NCBI GenBank assembly: GCA_902806575.1 | Contig: CADCXD010000008.1 | Location: 1,984,001-2,048,000, forward strand | Reading direction: 5' to 3' | Origin: Jackrogersella multiformis | Taxonomy: Eukaryota > Ascomycota > Sordariomycetes > Xylariales > Hypoxylaceae | Length of the DNA stretch: 64,000 bases | Part shown: positions 45,220 to 56,798 of the stretch, piece by piece | How positions within the stretch are numbered: the stretch's first letter is position 1 | How the letters are laid out: each line of letters starts with the position of its first letter | Notes under the pieces: generated by a model | Told to the model about the DNA's origin: nothing | The model's input: only the letters and a program-made list of their open reading frames with translations | Databases searched by the model: none | Program-made: the position numbers and the translations under genes

Positions 45220-47414
45220 TTATTTTTTCAGCCCATGTATCTCCTTGATCAAGTCTGCGGCCCGCTCCGCGAAGGCGTATACGGTGGTCTGCAAGCTCGC
45301 CGTGCTGATCAACGGGATGGCGCTCGCATCAACCACCCGTAGATTTTGTATCCCGTATACCCCTAGTCGTGTATCGACGACGCCACCCTTCTCCTTTGGC
45401 AGCATAGCACAGCTGCCACAGACATGCCATACACTGCAGTAACACAGAGTTAGAAATCGCCACTTCACAATACGCTTATAATTGAGTCCGGGGTTCGTGC
45501 CATGTTTCAGAACCCAGGAGTCCCGAGACACGTTAGAAAGGGGAATGGATAGCACTTGTCAATACTCACGATGCTGCACTGGACCGTACATAGTCCTTAG
45601 CTCGATTTAAGTCGCTAGTGTCGAGAGAAGGATCATGGCAACGGAGAGGCTGTTTTAGTATATCATTGAATGCGGGTGACGTGGCGATAGTGTCAATATA
45701 CTGGACATGACGCGCGAAGACCTCGAGGTCAATGGGGTTAGAGAGATAGTTGGGGTCAATAACCGGAGGCATAGAGATTTGATTAGAGCCGACGTGAACA
45801 CTTCCACGAGAGAGGGGTTGTGAGAGCATTACGCTGAAGGTGATGAATTTACCTGGCATCAGGCCTGTGGGAGAGCTCAAGGCAGGTTCAGTTGGGGGCA
45901 GCGGTTGGGAGAGTGCGACGAGGAAGGTTCCCGACGGCTCTTCCGGATTCAAAAGTGTCTTCTCTGCGATATCATAAAGAACCTTGGCTCGAGCTTGGTC
46001 TGGCTTTTCTGCTATTGTTGGCCGGTGTTGGCGAATCAGCTCTTCGAGCTTATTGCGGCCTTCTCCGGAGATACATTGAACCAAAGGCATATACGCGCAG
46101 GCATGAACTCCTAGAGAACCAAGCATGCCAGACCGATCTCTTGCATAGTCTTTCACTACAAAGCCAAGTGTTAGTAACTTTATTGGAAGTGAAAGGTATA
46201 GGGGCTCTAAGCATATCCTGAGATCAAGAAAGCCTAGATATATTGAACTGGGGGGAATCCTGGCCGATCTTAATGCGGAGAATGGATAGGAATAGAGAAA
46301 ACCCTCAATAATACGTACTGGCATTTCCTACAACTTCGGGTTCTTTCCGTATTAAAGCATCGAGAGTTTCAATGTCGTCGGCTGCTTCGTAGCTTATGTA
46401 ACAACCCAAGTGATCGTGCAGATTTTCGCCAACTTGGGGCAGGTCCGCGACAACCTCGATTCCGTGTTTCTCAAGTAGCTTTGCATCACCTATCCCAGAA
46501 AGCTCAAGCAATTTGGGAGATTGCAAAGCACCTGCTGCTAGGATGACCTCCTTGGCAGCTGCGACAGTTTTGGTCTTGTTGTTTTGCTTATATTGAACTC
46601 CAATAGCTCTTGGGGGTTGGCTGTCATCAAACAGTATCCTCTCGACCATAGAACTTGTATGGACATGTAAGTTCGTTCGGTGCTTAATGGGATTGTAGTA
46701 TGCCGATGAAGCATAGCTTCGCTCCTTAGTTTCCGGATGAATACTTGCCATTGTAGTAAAGGCTCCCACTGAGGCACCGAGAAAGGGGTCAGTCGGCATA
46801 GTGTATCCATGACTCTTAAATGCTTCCGCCCAAGCCTCCCGGATGGGATGGGATGCATCGCCGGAAAAAGATGCTTGGATTGGTCCGACGGCCGAGTCAT
46901 TTCTAGAAGCCCATCCTTCGATCCCCAAAGCCTTCCTAGAAGCCTCGTCGACAAGCGGTGACGTATACACCTTGGCGTAGTACTTTTGAAGAACATCCCA
47001 GTTCCATCCATCATTACTGAGAGACTCCCATGAGTCAATCAGCCCCTTAGAGGGAGGCACAAATACGTGGGAGTTGATGGCACTCGAACCGCCCAGTGCC
47101 TTGCCCTGGTTCAAATTGATCCGTCTTCCTTCAAGGTTTGACTTGAGAAAATGTTAACTATAGAATTCTTTACCAATAATCAGGGAATCAAGGTGTGGGT
47201 ATACCTGGGGCTTAGTTTCAAACCCCCAATCCGCTTTTGATCCAAGAAGAATTTGAAAAAAGGCCGGAGTGATGATTCGGAGGTCTCCGGTAAGATCAGA
47301 ACCAGCCTCCAATACAAGAACCCGCTGGCCTGGGTCCTCAGAAAGGCGATTGGCCAGGACCAGTCCAGCTGTTCCACCCCCAATAATAACAAAGTCGAAT
47401 AAGTGCGTCGCCAT
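45220..47414 (-). CDS. GMC (glucose-methanol-choline) oxidoreductase
   Basis: Four exons (47414..47205, 47141..46319, 46155..45570, 45433..45220) give 610 residues, with canonical GT-AG sites and CTAAC branch sites. The N-terminal FAD-binding loop is GGGTAG at residues 12-17, followed by VLEAGSD. The GMC signature GKALGGSSAIN lies at about 82-92. The signature-2 region is GALQSPKLLELSGIG. VVADLPQVGENLHDHLGC is the substrate-access motif. The C-terminal active site is WHVCGSCAMLP, with the conserved His; DTRLGVYGIQNLRVVDASAIP follows. No signal peptide is seen, so it is probably intracellular. Fungal relatives oxidise alcohols in secondary metabolism or lignocellulose breakdown. Substrate is unknown. 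Confidence 0.93.
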
Positions 47415-48613
47415 TAGGTATTTGAACTTAAACTGTAAGACTGTAAAGGAAACTGCTAGAGATAAGTTTGGGCAGCTTGTGGATGTAAGCAAGTAGCGTG
47501 ATATGAAGCTGGATCTGGAGAGCGGGGATTGTCCGGTTCGGTCTTGGTATTCTTAATGAGGCGACATCTTTCTAGCTTACATGATTCAATCTTGACAAAA
47601 CATAATTTCTACTTCTATATCTATATACCTACGTAAGGAAGTATACAGAGTTTTTAGTCGTGAAAAGGGCCTTAGTTTCATAGAGATTATAACCGAATAA
47701 AAAAGCAACTAACCTTAAAGATATGCTCAGGGAGAACGAAAACTCCAGTTATTGTGTCGATTTTTTCGGTAAGGATTCGGATTTCCCGATTAGGATAGCT
47801 AATAACCCCTTTGGCGCTTAGCTCTTGGCCTCAATTTAAGGCTTTTATTTTCCTAAGCCGTGCAGGTTATGAAGAACTGGAGGGGCTGGTTTTACGACGA
47901 GATGAGCGGAGAGCCAAACAGCGAACAGCGACATAAACAACGACATAACGAAGGCCTGAAAGATCCAAAGGAGATGCATAACTAGCCTAGGATATGTATG
48001 TGTATGTGTGCATGTTGAATCCCGGGCCATTTTACTGTTTTAATATAGAGTGACTTTTACTTCGAGGGCGAAGCTGTACAAAACGGCATAATAGCTTCGA
48101 AACATATACTTAATACTTGGCAAAGAAAAATCTTGGCATTTAAGGAGCGATGCCCCGCTAGCTTTGACCTACCTAGGTAGTGTAGCTCACAATTGGCCCC
48201 CAAAATGCATGTTGTTATAATTTTGTACGGGTAGCATTTCTTTCTTTCGAGTCGATGGCGGTGTTATAGGTATGCGGTAGAGTACGTTGAAAAGAAATAA
48301 TATTAGAAAAATAAGTTATCCAATAGGTGTTACTCCATATCGAGTCCCTATCGAGTCCCACTGTTATCTTAGTCTCCGTAAGGGCTCGGTCCGTATCCGT
48401 CTCCATGTACTCGGTTCCGAAGTGGACGCAGCCCATAATACCTATAAGAGGCAGTTGCCGGTTGCAAAGCGGCGGCACAGCAGTTCAATACCTTTGACGG
48501 TTTTATATAATAGTCTTCTAAGAGAATAATCCCTTGATACCTACATGTCCGTACTATTCTACACAATCCCCACCATTTCGTCGACTTTATCATCTTATTC
48601 CTTGGTTACGATT

Positions 48614-48635
48614 CTAACCCTAACCCTAACCCTAA
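48614..48635. repeat. interstitial telomeric repeat (CCCTAA)n
   Basis: CTAACCCTAACCCTAACCCTAA is about 3.7 uninterrupted copies of the TTAGGG-type telomere hexamer used by filamentous fungi, lying internally in the window. Confidence 0.85.
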
Positions 48636-50122
48636 GCATAATACCAATGCAACTCCTTCGCCATTTAACTAACCAAATTATCGACTCGTAACATGACCTT
48701 AAACTACTAAAAAAATTTAATCTTAGCTCGTTAAGTAGCTAATATAATTTATTATGGGAATCTTATTTTAGCGTATTGTTACCTAGGTAATCCAGTGCAT
48801 TAAATTATCCAAACTAAAATGCCTTTAAATCACGTTATGCTTAATACACTCGAATAAAGGCCCATCCAAGACATGGTATATGGCGGCTTACAACAGAATA
48901 TTAGGAAATATCCAATGTTTAGGCTCTAGTATACAGGATATTAAATTGTTCTTAACAAGGAGTAAGCACCATGGTTGGTGAATCCGTATTATATCCCAAT
49001 GTTTTCCACTTAAGTCCCACGATCTGACAAACAGGATCGAGATATCCCTTCCTTTAATGATAATGGATGTCACGAGAAGAGAAAAGGGGACACGGACTCC
49101 CTTCCAACGTTCTATTAAGCTTTAAAATATTGTCTAGTTTATTTATTAAGCTTCTAAAATCGAAGCTAAGAGATCCACACGCTTGGCATGAAGGTATTTG
49201 AGGCGAGGCCCGTCTTCCCCTATCGTCCCTCGATAGTGTGCAAAAGCGAAACATCTTAATATTATGAAGATTACATATATAATAGAGCATTATTACACAG
49301 ACATACATGCAGAATACAGGGTTTCCATGCTTTTTCTGGGGCTGGTGTACGATCCACGCCAGTGGCCCGGAGAGAGCCAATGGGAGTTAAGCAATTGATC
49401 GTGATCGGAATAAGACCCGATGGCGACACATCGCGACATTCAATCTCCAACTGGCATCATCAAGCCTCTAGAAACATAATCTACAAAATATTTAAGAGAT
49501 ATCATCTAACTTTACATGATTTTGTTAGATAGAGATGTGTTTATTATTTCTAGTTATCACTAATAGATTGTAAGAAATATCAATAGCCTCTAAACCCGGT
49601 TCTAGCCTAGAGGGTTGTAAGTCAGTAACGATCGAGATGCGTGTACTCGCTAAGGTTGCATGCCTATCATTAATCCTCGCAAAGATTCGTAATTGCAGGG
49701 TTAAAGCCTGGAAGTTCATTGGCGGTTATGATATCAGGTGTAACGAGCTATCTCCGATGTCTCGAGGTGTTCTGCGGTAGGTATCATTCATCTCATACAA
49801 GAAAAGAGAAAATACCTAGATGATTAGACGTCTCTCAAGGATGCCGTCCGAGTATTCTGCCGTCATAAGCTGGACGTGGCGAGGCGAGAAGACTGATAGG
49901 TCGAAGCACGCCGGCCATTATTCCATGATTGTACTTAAGCTAGACTATCAATACCTACTTGTTCGATTATAATAGATACTTCCCAATTCGACCCAGATGT
50001 AAGACCCCCACACCGGGGACCCTGGGAACCGCCGGAGTCGTTGGACCGATGTATGTAGCTCATTGCCGTTATCGATGATACCATCCAGCTGGTATTGTGG
50101 CACATCTTCCCAGCCCACTTCT

Positions 50123-50155
50123 ATACCTACCTCCTAGGTACCTAGGTAGGTAGGC
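50123..50155. repeat. CCTAGG palindrome cluster
   Basis: Overlapping TACCTACC, CCTAGGTACC and TAGGTAGG units form a near-perfect inverted repeat, about 90 bp upstream of the Dal5-like gene. Confidence 0.7.
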
Positions 50156-50241
50156 ATATAAAGTGGTGGTCCCGAGATTCCGACCCTACATGGTCTGAGG
50201 AGGTCAATCAAACCCAATTCCCGAACGGACTCAGTACCACG

Positions 50242-52279
50242 ATGGCAACCGTACTTGTTAAAAGAAGTAATGATAAGAAGACGGCCACAGAGTCGACCAT
50301 CTCTCTCGATAGTGACGGCATACCACCACTGGGAATTCCGAATGAAGAGAAGCGTTTCTGGTTCCAGCGCACAAATGACTTCGACTCTGAAGCAATTGCT
50401 ACACAGGTACCAACTCCTCGGCTATACCACTACACAGTTCCTAAAGACATCACTGACGATAGACATTTATAGCCTAGTGTCTTTGATGATCCTCAAATAG
50501 CGGAGAAATATCAACCTCGCGATGACTGGTATGATCCATGACCTATTACGCCAGATATATAGTAGTGTCTTACATGTACCAATAGGGAGAACTTACACCG
50601 TTTCGATCCCAAAGCCAGGTGGACGTGGGCAGAGGAATATGCCATCGTTCGAAAGATCGACTATAGAATCATGATCTGGACATGCGTCATGTTCATGGCA
50701 CTCGAACTGGACAGGGCGAACATAGCACAAGCTCTGACGGATGATTTCTTGACTGATCTTCATTTAACCACGAATGGTTTGTTTCTTGATTGTAATACCA
50801 TCGTGTAGTACTGATCTGGCTCCAGATTACAACCTCGGAAACACCGTATTCAAGCTGGCATTTTTGTTAGCTGAACTTCCGTCACAGCTTGTTTCCAAGT
50901 GGATGGGTCCGGATAGGTGGATTCCCTCGCAGATGATCCTCTGGAGTATTGTGGCAGGGGGCCAATTCTGGCTTTCAGGACGGACTTCATTTCTTGTGAC
51001 GCGAGCTCTCCTAGCAATACTGCAGGGCGGTTTTATCCCCGATGTAAGTTCCCAAGTATTTATACCATTAAACAAAGGCAGTTCTGAATGATACGGACTC
51101 AGGTCATCCTCTACCTTTCTTATTTCTATAAACACCACGAACTCTCCATCCGTCTCGGCTTCTTCTGGACCATGATGAGTGTTGCCGACATCCTCTGCGG
51201 CTTCCTAGCTGCCGGATTTCTGCAGCTTCGAGGCGTCTTAGGCTATTCTGGCTGGCGCTGGTTATTCTTGCTCGAGGCTCTGATAACCCTAGTCGTTGGA
51301 TTATTCGCGTTTGTTCTCATGCCGGCCGGCCCCTGCCAGACGGCTAGTTGGTTCCGAGGGAAAGGGGGCTGGTTCACGGCACGGGAGGAGACTATAATCG
51401 TCAACCGAGTGCTGCGCGAAGACCCGAGTAAGAGCGATATGCACAACCGCCAGCCGATCACACCGAAACTGTTGTGGAAGTGTCTCCAGGACTTTGATCT
51501 ATGGCCTCTCTACATACTCGGGCTGACCTTCCAGATTCCGGCCACCCCAGAGCAGCAATACCTGACTCTCTCCCTCCGGCAATTGAAATTCAATACCCTC
51601 ATGTCCAACCTGCTGTCCATTCCATGGACGGTATTCCATAGTAAGAAGAGTTCAGGGGGAAAAGCTACTAGGAAGTGATGCTAACCTTCGGTATAGTAAT
51701 CACGATGCTCGCACTCACGTACGCAGCTGAATTTTTTAAAAATCTTACCTTCATTTCTATGATCGGACAGTTATGGATATTCCCTTTCCTGGTTTATCTA
51801 AATGTCGTCGATACTGCGAACGTTAGCAAATGGGTCATCTGGACTATCACAACTCTTTTGCTATCATATCCGAGCGGTATGATCTTGATTCCTGGCTGTT
51901 CACCCGATTGTATGATGCTAACATGCAATTATTAGCACATCCCATCCAAGTGGGATGGAATTCTCGAAACGCGAATACCGTGCGCGCTCGTACCGTCTCG
52001 GCGGCGTGTTATAATATGTTTGTTCAGGCCGGCGGCATTATATCCTCCAACATATACCGCGCGGATGACGGTCCGTTATACCGTAGGGGTAACAAGCAGC
52101 TTCTAGCTATCTTGATCGTGAATATCGTCCTCTATTGTCTTACCAAAGTGTACTATGTCCTGAGGAACAGGTATAGGGATAGAAAGTGGGATGCGATGAC
52201 GGCGGAGGAGAAACTCGACTATCTATCCACAACAACGGACGAGGGCAACAAGCGGCTAGATTTCCGATTCCAGCACTAA
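50242..52279 (+). CDS. MFS permease, Dal5/allantoate (anion:cation symporter) family
   Basis: Seven exons (50242..50406, 50473..50528, 50586..50776, 50826..51043, 51103..51640, 51697..51876, 51936..52279) join in frame to 563 residues. The introns are 49-66 nt with normal sites. The cytosolic N-terminus ends in RKIDYRIMIWTCVMFMALELDRANIAQALTDDF, the Dal5-family first helix with the conserved D-R-N. LAELPSQLVSKWMGPDRWIPSQMILWSI is the helix 2-3 region. Further motifs include SIRLGFFWTMMSVADI and GWRWLFLLEALITLVVGL. GWNSRNANTVRARTVSAACYNMFVQAGGIISSNIYR is the typical late block. Relatives import allantoate, nicotinate, pantothenate, biotin or other organic anions. Substrate is unknown. Confidence 0.92.
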
Positions 52280-52652
52280 AAGAAACACGAGGATAGATAT
52301 ATAGGGACATATAGTAGGCGGAGTACTTCTAGGTAAGCATGTTAATAAGATCAAAGTATGACGCATGATAAAATTTACAAGGCCCTGGGTCTAGTCGAGA
52401 TATTTTATAGCTCACTACCTAGGTATCTATAGTAACCGATTCTCATAGTATGAGTCTAGCTGTAGGTAAGCATATGATGCCAGTGACAGGATCGCTTAGT
52501 TTGAGTTAAGTCCTGTCGATTCACTATTCAATATATAAAGAGTGATTCTATTTATTTGTAGATTAACAACATCGCTTTATATAAAGACTCTATGAGTAAT
52601 GAAGATGTATTGTTAAACTCAATCGGGCAAGAAGCGTTATCGTAAGCAAGAC
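52280..52652. other. short intergenic region
   Basis: About 370 bases between convergent transcription units, AT-rich. Nothing recognised. Confidence 0.6.
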
Positions 52653-54113
52653 TTAGCCATTAAGCAACTTCTCCCCGGCGAACTCTGCTAGACTGGATAA
52701 GTTCTTGTCGGAGCTTAAGATATCAAGGAACGGCACGTCGATCTTGAAAGCAGTCCAGAACCAGGTCCGAAACTCCGATGCAATCATACTATCTACGCCA
52801 AACCGCGACAGAGGTTTGCTATCGTCTATTTGATCGACCGGCGTAAGGATCAAGCTGGAGAAGCGCTTCCGAATAAGCCTTAGTATGGCGACTTGTAGCG
52901 AATCGGCATCCATTTCGGACGCGAGGGACCTCGTAGCATGAGTCGGCACGTCTTGCAGCCACGCGGCGGCGGCAATGAGCGCGCCGTCCCCCTTCCCATT
53001 CGCCGTTCCCACTCCCTCCTTTGCAACATCCTGCTCTGCGGCCAGTGCTGAAGCCAGAATGGCCAACCGTGGGTCCTGGGAGGAGCTGAAGCTAACATCA
53101 AAGCCCCGATTTATCAGCTGGCGGAATCCGAGAGGCTCCAGGCCCGTCAATATGTGCGCTGATATAAAGCTATCATCTTTAGTCGTTAGGTTCTCTGAAA
53201 CTTCAGCGAGCGCGAGGTCTATGACCTGTAGGAACTCTGCCTCGCTTAGAGGCTGTATACCTTTGCGAAGGAGCAGAGCTTCTATCTCGGGGTTTTCGTG
53301 TAGATATCCCACCTCGGAGACCATGCCGAGACCGACGGAGACAGCCGGTTTTCCCTGTGTGTGACGCCAGCGAGCAAATGCGTCAAGGAAGCCATTAGCT
53401 GCGCAGTAGTTGCTCTCAGTTGCCGTGCCCACGCTTCCCGAAGGGATGAGGTCAGTAGGAAGAAGTTGAGGGCTTTATCGCGGCCCTCCAGCGCAAGATG
53501 TAGATTCCAGGTGCTTGTCCACTTGGGTTGGATAGCAACCTGCCAGTCTTCGCTCGTCATTCGAGCAAATAAAGCTTCATGAAGCCCCATAGCGGCTTGT
53601 ACAACACCTCCCAGACTCTTTCCAGTGTCGAGGCATGCAGAGACCGCTGCTTCAACGTCAGAGCGACTGGTAATATCGCCCCTAACTACTTGGACCCTGA
53701 CACCGGACTTTTCGAGACCAGAAACGAGCTTTCTTGCGCTGGGCTTGTCACAAGTCGACCTGCCGAGGAAGACAAAACTACGCGCTCCCCAAGCAACCAT
53801 CCAGCGACTCAAGCTCCGTCCTAGCCCTCCGAGGCAGCCTACAAGTAGGTAGACTTTCTGATCGCCAAATAACGTCAAGTAGCGGGGAAGTCCAAGCTGG
53901 AGTTCTAATTAGTATTTGATGCTTAAAGCCTCTAATTGCGGACCTTTCGTAGTCACATACTGGAATCTTGCTATCTTCTTGCTCCAATGAGATGACAACT
54001 TTGCCTATCCTATTTTCAGAAGAGAAATAACGATAAGCCTCGACGATTTCGGCAGCGGAAAACGTTGTTATTGGGGCACCGAATGCGCGAAATAGCAGAT
54101 TCATGACGCGCAA
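52653..54113 (-). pseudogene. truncated highly reducing PKS remnant: end of ER, KR and ACP
   Basis: Exon a (54113..53961) encodes the last part of an enoyl-reductase domain: APITTFSAAEIVEAYRYF then NRIGKVVISLE. An intact intron (GTATGT ... TACTAAT ... CCAG) leads to exon b from 53896, a ketoreductase with YLLVGCLGGLGRSLSRWM (Rossmann loop), FVFLGRS and VVRGDITSR. Near 53445, at TCATCCCTTCGGG, the frame changes. The following frame continues the KR as GTATESNYCAANGFLDAFARWR, with the catalytic Tyr and the downstream Asn, and ends with an ACP carrying FGVDSM, whose Ser is the phosphopantetheine site. KS, AT, DH and the rest of ER are absent. About 480 residues remain of a protein that should be over 2,000. 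It cannot work as a synthase. Confidence 0.85.
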
Positions 54114-54744
54114 CGGGTGGTGCTGGCTATTTATAGAACGACACCAACCAACTGCATCAAGTCAACTAGACGCCGGTGCGGTGTCTTGATTTCCCATCAA
54201 ACATGCAGAAGCAATATTTAGAACATATCAGCTGTACCTCACCTCAATGTTTTCGTCCCCATTTTCATCGATATTTATTTAGCTTATGTGATACAGCGTA
54301 GAGCCTGAACAGCAAAGAAGCTCGGCTTAGAATGCACCAATATACTAACGAGGTACGAAGAAAGTAGAAAGAAAGAGAGAGCCTCGCATTAATTCAAAAC
54401 AGGGACTATCACTCTTACTAGAACTTGAAGTTAAGGGGGGACCTGTCTGACGGGTTTACCTACCTAGGCACCTTGGTAGGTACTGTAGATGCCGTTGTGG
54501 TCTACTATAGCGTACAGGACAATCAGTGGCTTGAATCCTCCAAGTTTAGTCCATATGCTCTGATTAGCCTCAAAATTGTGCTCTTTCTCGCATCTAGTGA
54601 GATGCAGGAAGACTCATCCCATTGCTTCCTTTCGAATAGACAACGTAGGTTTCAAAGCGGCTCTGTTTTCTCCAAGGTCTTTTCTTTTTAAATTATTTCC
54701 GCCTGCTAAAGAATTTACGGCCATTGCAATCTCTTCAGGCCAAA
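54114..54744. other. intergenic between PKS remnant and PTH11-like gene
   Basis: About 630 bases. No further PKS domains are visible upstream of the remnant. A weak 17-residue PKS-like stretch may continue to about 54190. A CCTAGG tract lies near 54460. Confidence 0.55.
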
Positions 54745-56052
54745 ATGTCGAGTAGCAACATCATGGATATGCCGGCTATGAAGCCACCGGTTGGGGAGGT
54801 GCCGAACTTTGACAACCCGCCTAACCAAAATACTATGGTGCTAGCCGTCATGTCCGTGTGTCTTGCTGTCTCGTCCATCGCTATGCTACTCCGTACCTAC
54901 TCGAGATGGGTCATACTGCACAAGGTTCAACTACAGGACTATCTCCTGCTGGCATCATTCGGGATCTATGTCGCCATCTTGGTCATGTTCTATCGCCTTG
55001 CCGACAATCCGGGCTGGTACATCCATATGTGGAACTTGCGCTTGAGTGGCATGGTAGAATTCTTGCGTGTAAGCTAGTACCTTAGCTAATTTCCCTTCAA
55101 ATTTATGCAGCCGTCAAGTCCAAATACTGAGATGGAGTGATTTCAGGTAGGCATCCTCACGACTTGCATGTTCCTGGGTCTCTTGATCCCCATCAAGACG
55201 GCCATCCTGGTGGAGTGGATCAGCATATTCCTCCCCGACGGCGGCAATCGGCGCAACTTGTTCTTTTGGGCCTGCCACTTCGTTATCTGGTCTGACATCA
55301 TCTTCTGCGTCGTGACGCTGGTGCTGGTCAACCTGGCGTGCGAGCCGTACGAGTACCTCTGGAACCGCAGCATCGAGGGCGGCTACTGTCGTATCAACAC
55401 GGCCTACACTAGCTTGTCGGCCGCCTGCTTCGCCTTTTCAACTGACATTATCATCTTATTCATTCCGCAGCGCGTCATCTGGACGCTCAATATGACACGC
55501 CGCCGCAAGCTCGGCGTCTCGGTTGTCTTTGCATTGGGTATGGCCGCCTGCGCCGCATCCATCGTGCGCCTTTATTATACCGTCACGCGCGCCGAGAGCG
55601 CCGACCTGACATACCACCTCTCGACGGTGCAGCTGACAGCCGTCGGCGAGGGTGCCTGCGTCATCCTAGTCATGTGCGTCCCTGCCGTACCCAAGGCGAT
55701 CACTGCACTCAAACTAAGTAACCCGCTGTCGGCAATCCCTTCATGGGCGAGCCTAGTGTCGGGTGTGCGCCTCCGCCCATCACAGCAGTCTCTCAAGAAG
55801 AATGCTGGCGACGCTGCCAGTATCTGGCCCGCCTCGGCCGTCAAGAACAAAAGTTCCCACTCACAGATTGGGTCCGGCTCGAAGCGCTACCTCCGGCCCC
55901 TTGAGCAGATGCCCAGTATCAAGCAGTATGATCTCGAGTTGGGCAACACCATCGTCCGCAGCACGGAGTTCGAAGCCAACGAGAACTACGAGGCCGGATC
56001 GACCATGACCGCCCAGGAACACAGGCGCCAGCATCCGTGGATCCAGAAATAG
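54745..56052 (+). CDS. PTH11-like / fungal rhodopsin-domain integral membrane protein
   Basis: Exons are 54745..55068 and 55147..56052 (intron GTAAGC ... TTCAG, 78 nt), 409 residues. The extracellular-type N-terminus is short and polar. Seven membrane helices follow: MVLAVMSVCLAVSSIAMLLRTYSRW, then QDYLLLASFGIYVAILVM, GILTTCMFLGLLIPIKTAILVEW, FFWACHFVIWSDIIFCVVTL, CRINTAYTSLSAACFAFSTDIII, LGVSVVFALGMAACAASIVRL and VGEGACVILVMCVPAV. CEPYEYLWNRSIEGGYC holds two Cys typical of this family between helices. The cytosolic tail is Ser/Lys-rich, with SIKQYDLELGN. Such proteins occur in large numbers in filamentous fungi; PTH11 itself is a receptor for surface cues in Magnaporthe. Function here is unknown. 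Confidence 0.88.
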
Positions 56053-56798
56053 ACGTCGGCTACCTGTGTTGAGAGGTCCTGTGCCTATAAGGCATTGCTA
56101 GGAATGACTTGTACAATAGCTCTTTAGAATAGGGTACTTGGGTGTGTGGTTTGCTTCATCTTTAAGAAACTGGGTTAAAGGGGAGGCCACCCGTCCGTGC
56201 GGCATAATAGCCCGAGTTTACCCGTGGCAAAATTTAATCCTAAACCGCTTCATGTTCGAATCCTCGGGTTTATATATAACCCTTTTTTTAAACACCCGTA
56301 CACCTTGTACACCTTGTATACCCCGTACACAATCAACGTGCCGTCCACCCTCGTTATTACACCCGATAAACAATTGCTCCGTGACCATACCCGGCCTTAC
56401 ATAAATTCTCCCTATATTTACGTAATATTTGCGGTCTTACTAACACGGTCCAAGAACAGCTTTTTGCGCTAATCCGTAAGGAGATAGCCACGGTTCGAGA
56501 TTATTGGTTGATTCATCTATAATGACCGACTTGTTGAATAGATCCGACGAATTAACTTGCTTCAATAACGTCTTATGAGGCGTTTCTTAATCGGGTATCC
56601 CGGATTAAAAACCCATGTCCAGTACAACAACCCTCGATAAACTTGGGCAAAGCCACTGTCAGATTTATTGCTTCACTTGATTGCACCCGCCTTAAACACG
56701 AGCACACCCTAAAGTACCTAGTGTATATAACTACTACTTAAATTACACGACTGTCAGAATCCTAAACCTCATCCTTGCTTTATACATGACTTGTGCAA
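56053..56798. other. intergenic between convergent genes
   Basis: About 750 bases. It contains a short repeated ACACCTTGTACACCTTGTATACC near 56300. No gene seen. Confidence 0.55.

Larger units (their letters stand above)
47415..50241. other. gene-poor region with interstitial telomere repeat
   Basis: About 2.8 kb, AT-rich. It contains the telomere-type repeat at 48614 and CCTAGG palindromes at 48170 and 50123-50155. A 61-codon open frame (47845-48030, minus) with one hydrophobic stretch is too weak to call. Confidence 0.6.

Noticed and set aside
47845..48030. 61-codon frame with one hydrophobic stretch on the minus strand
   Set aside because: Too short and isolated; a single hydrophobic run is not enough.
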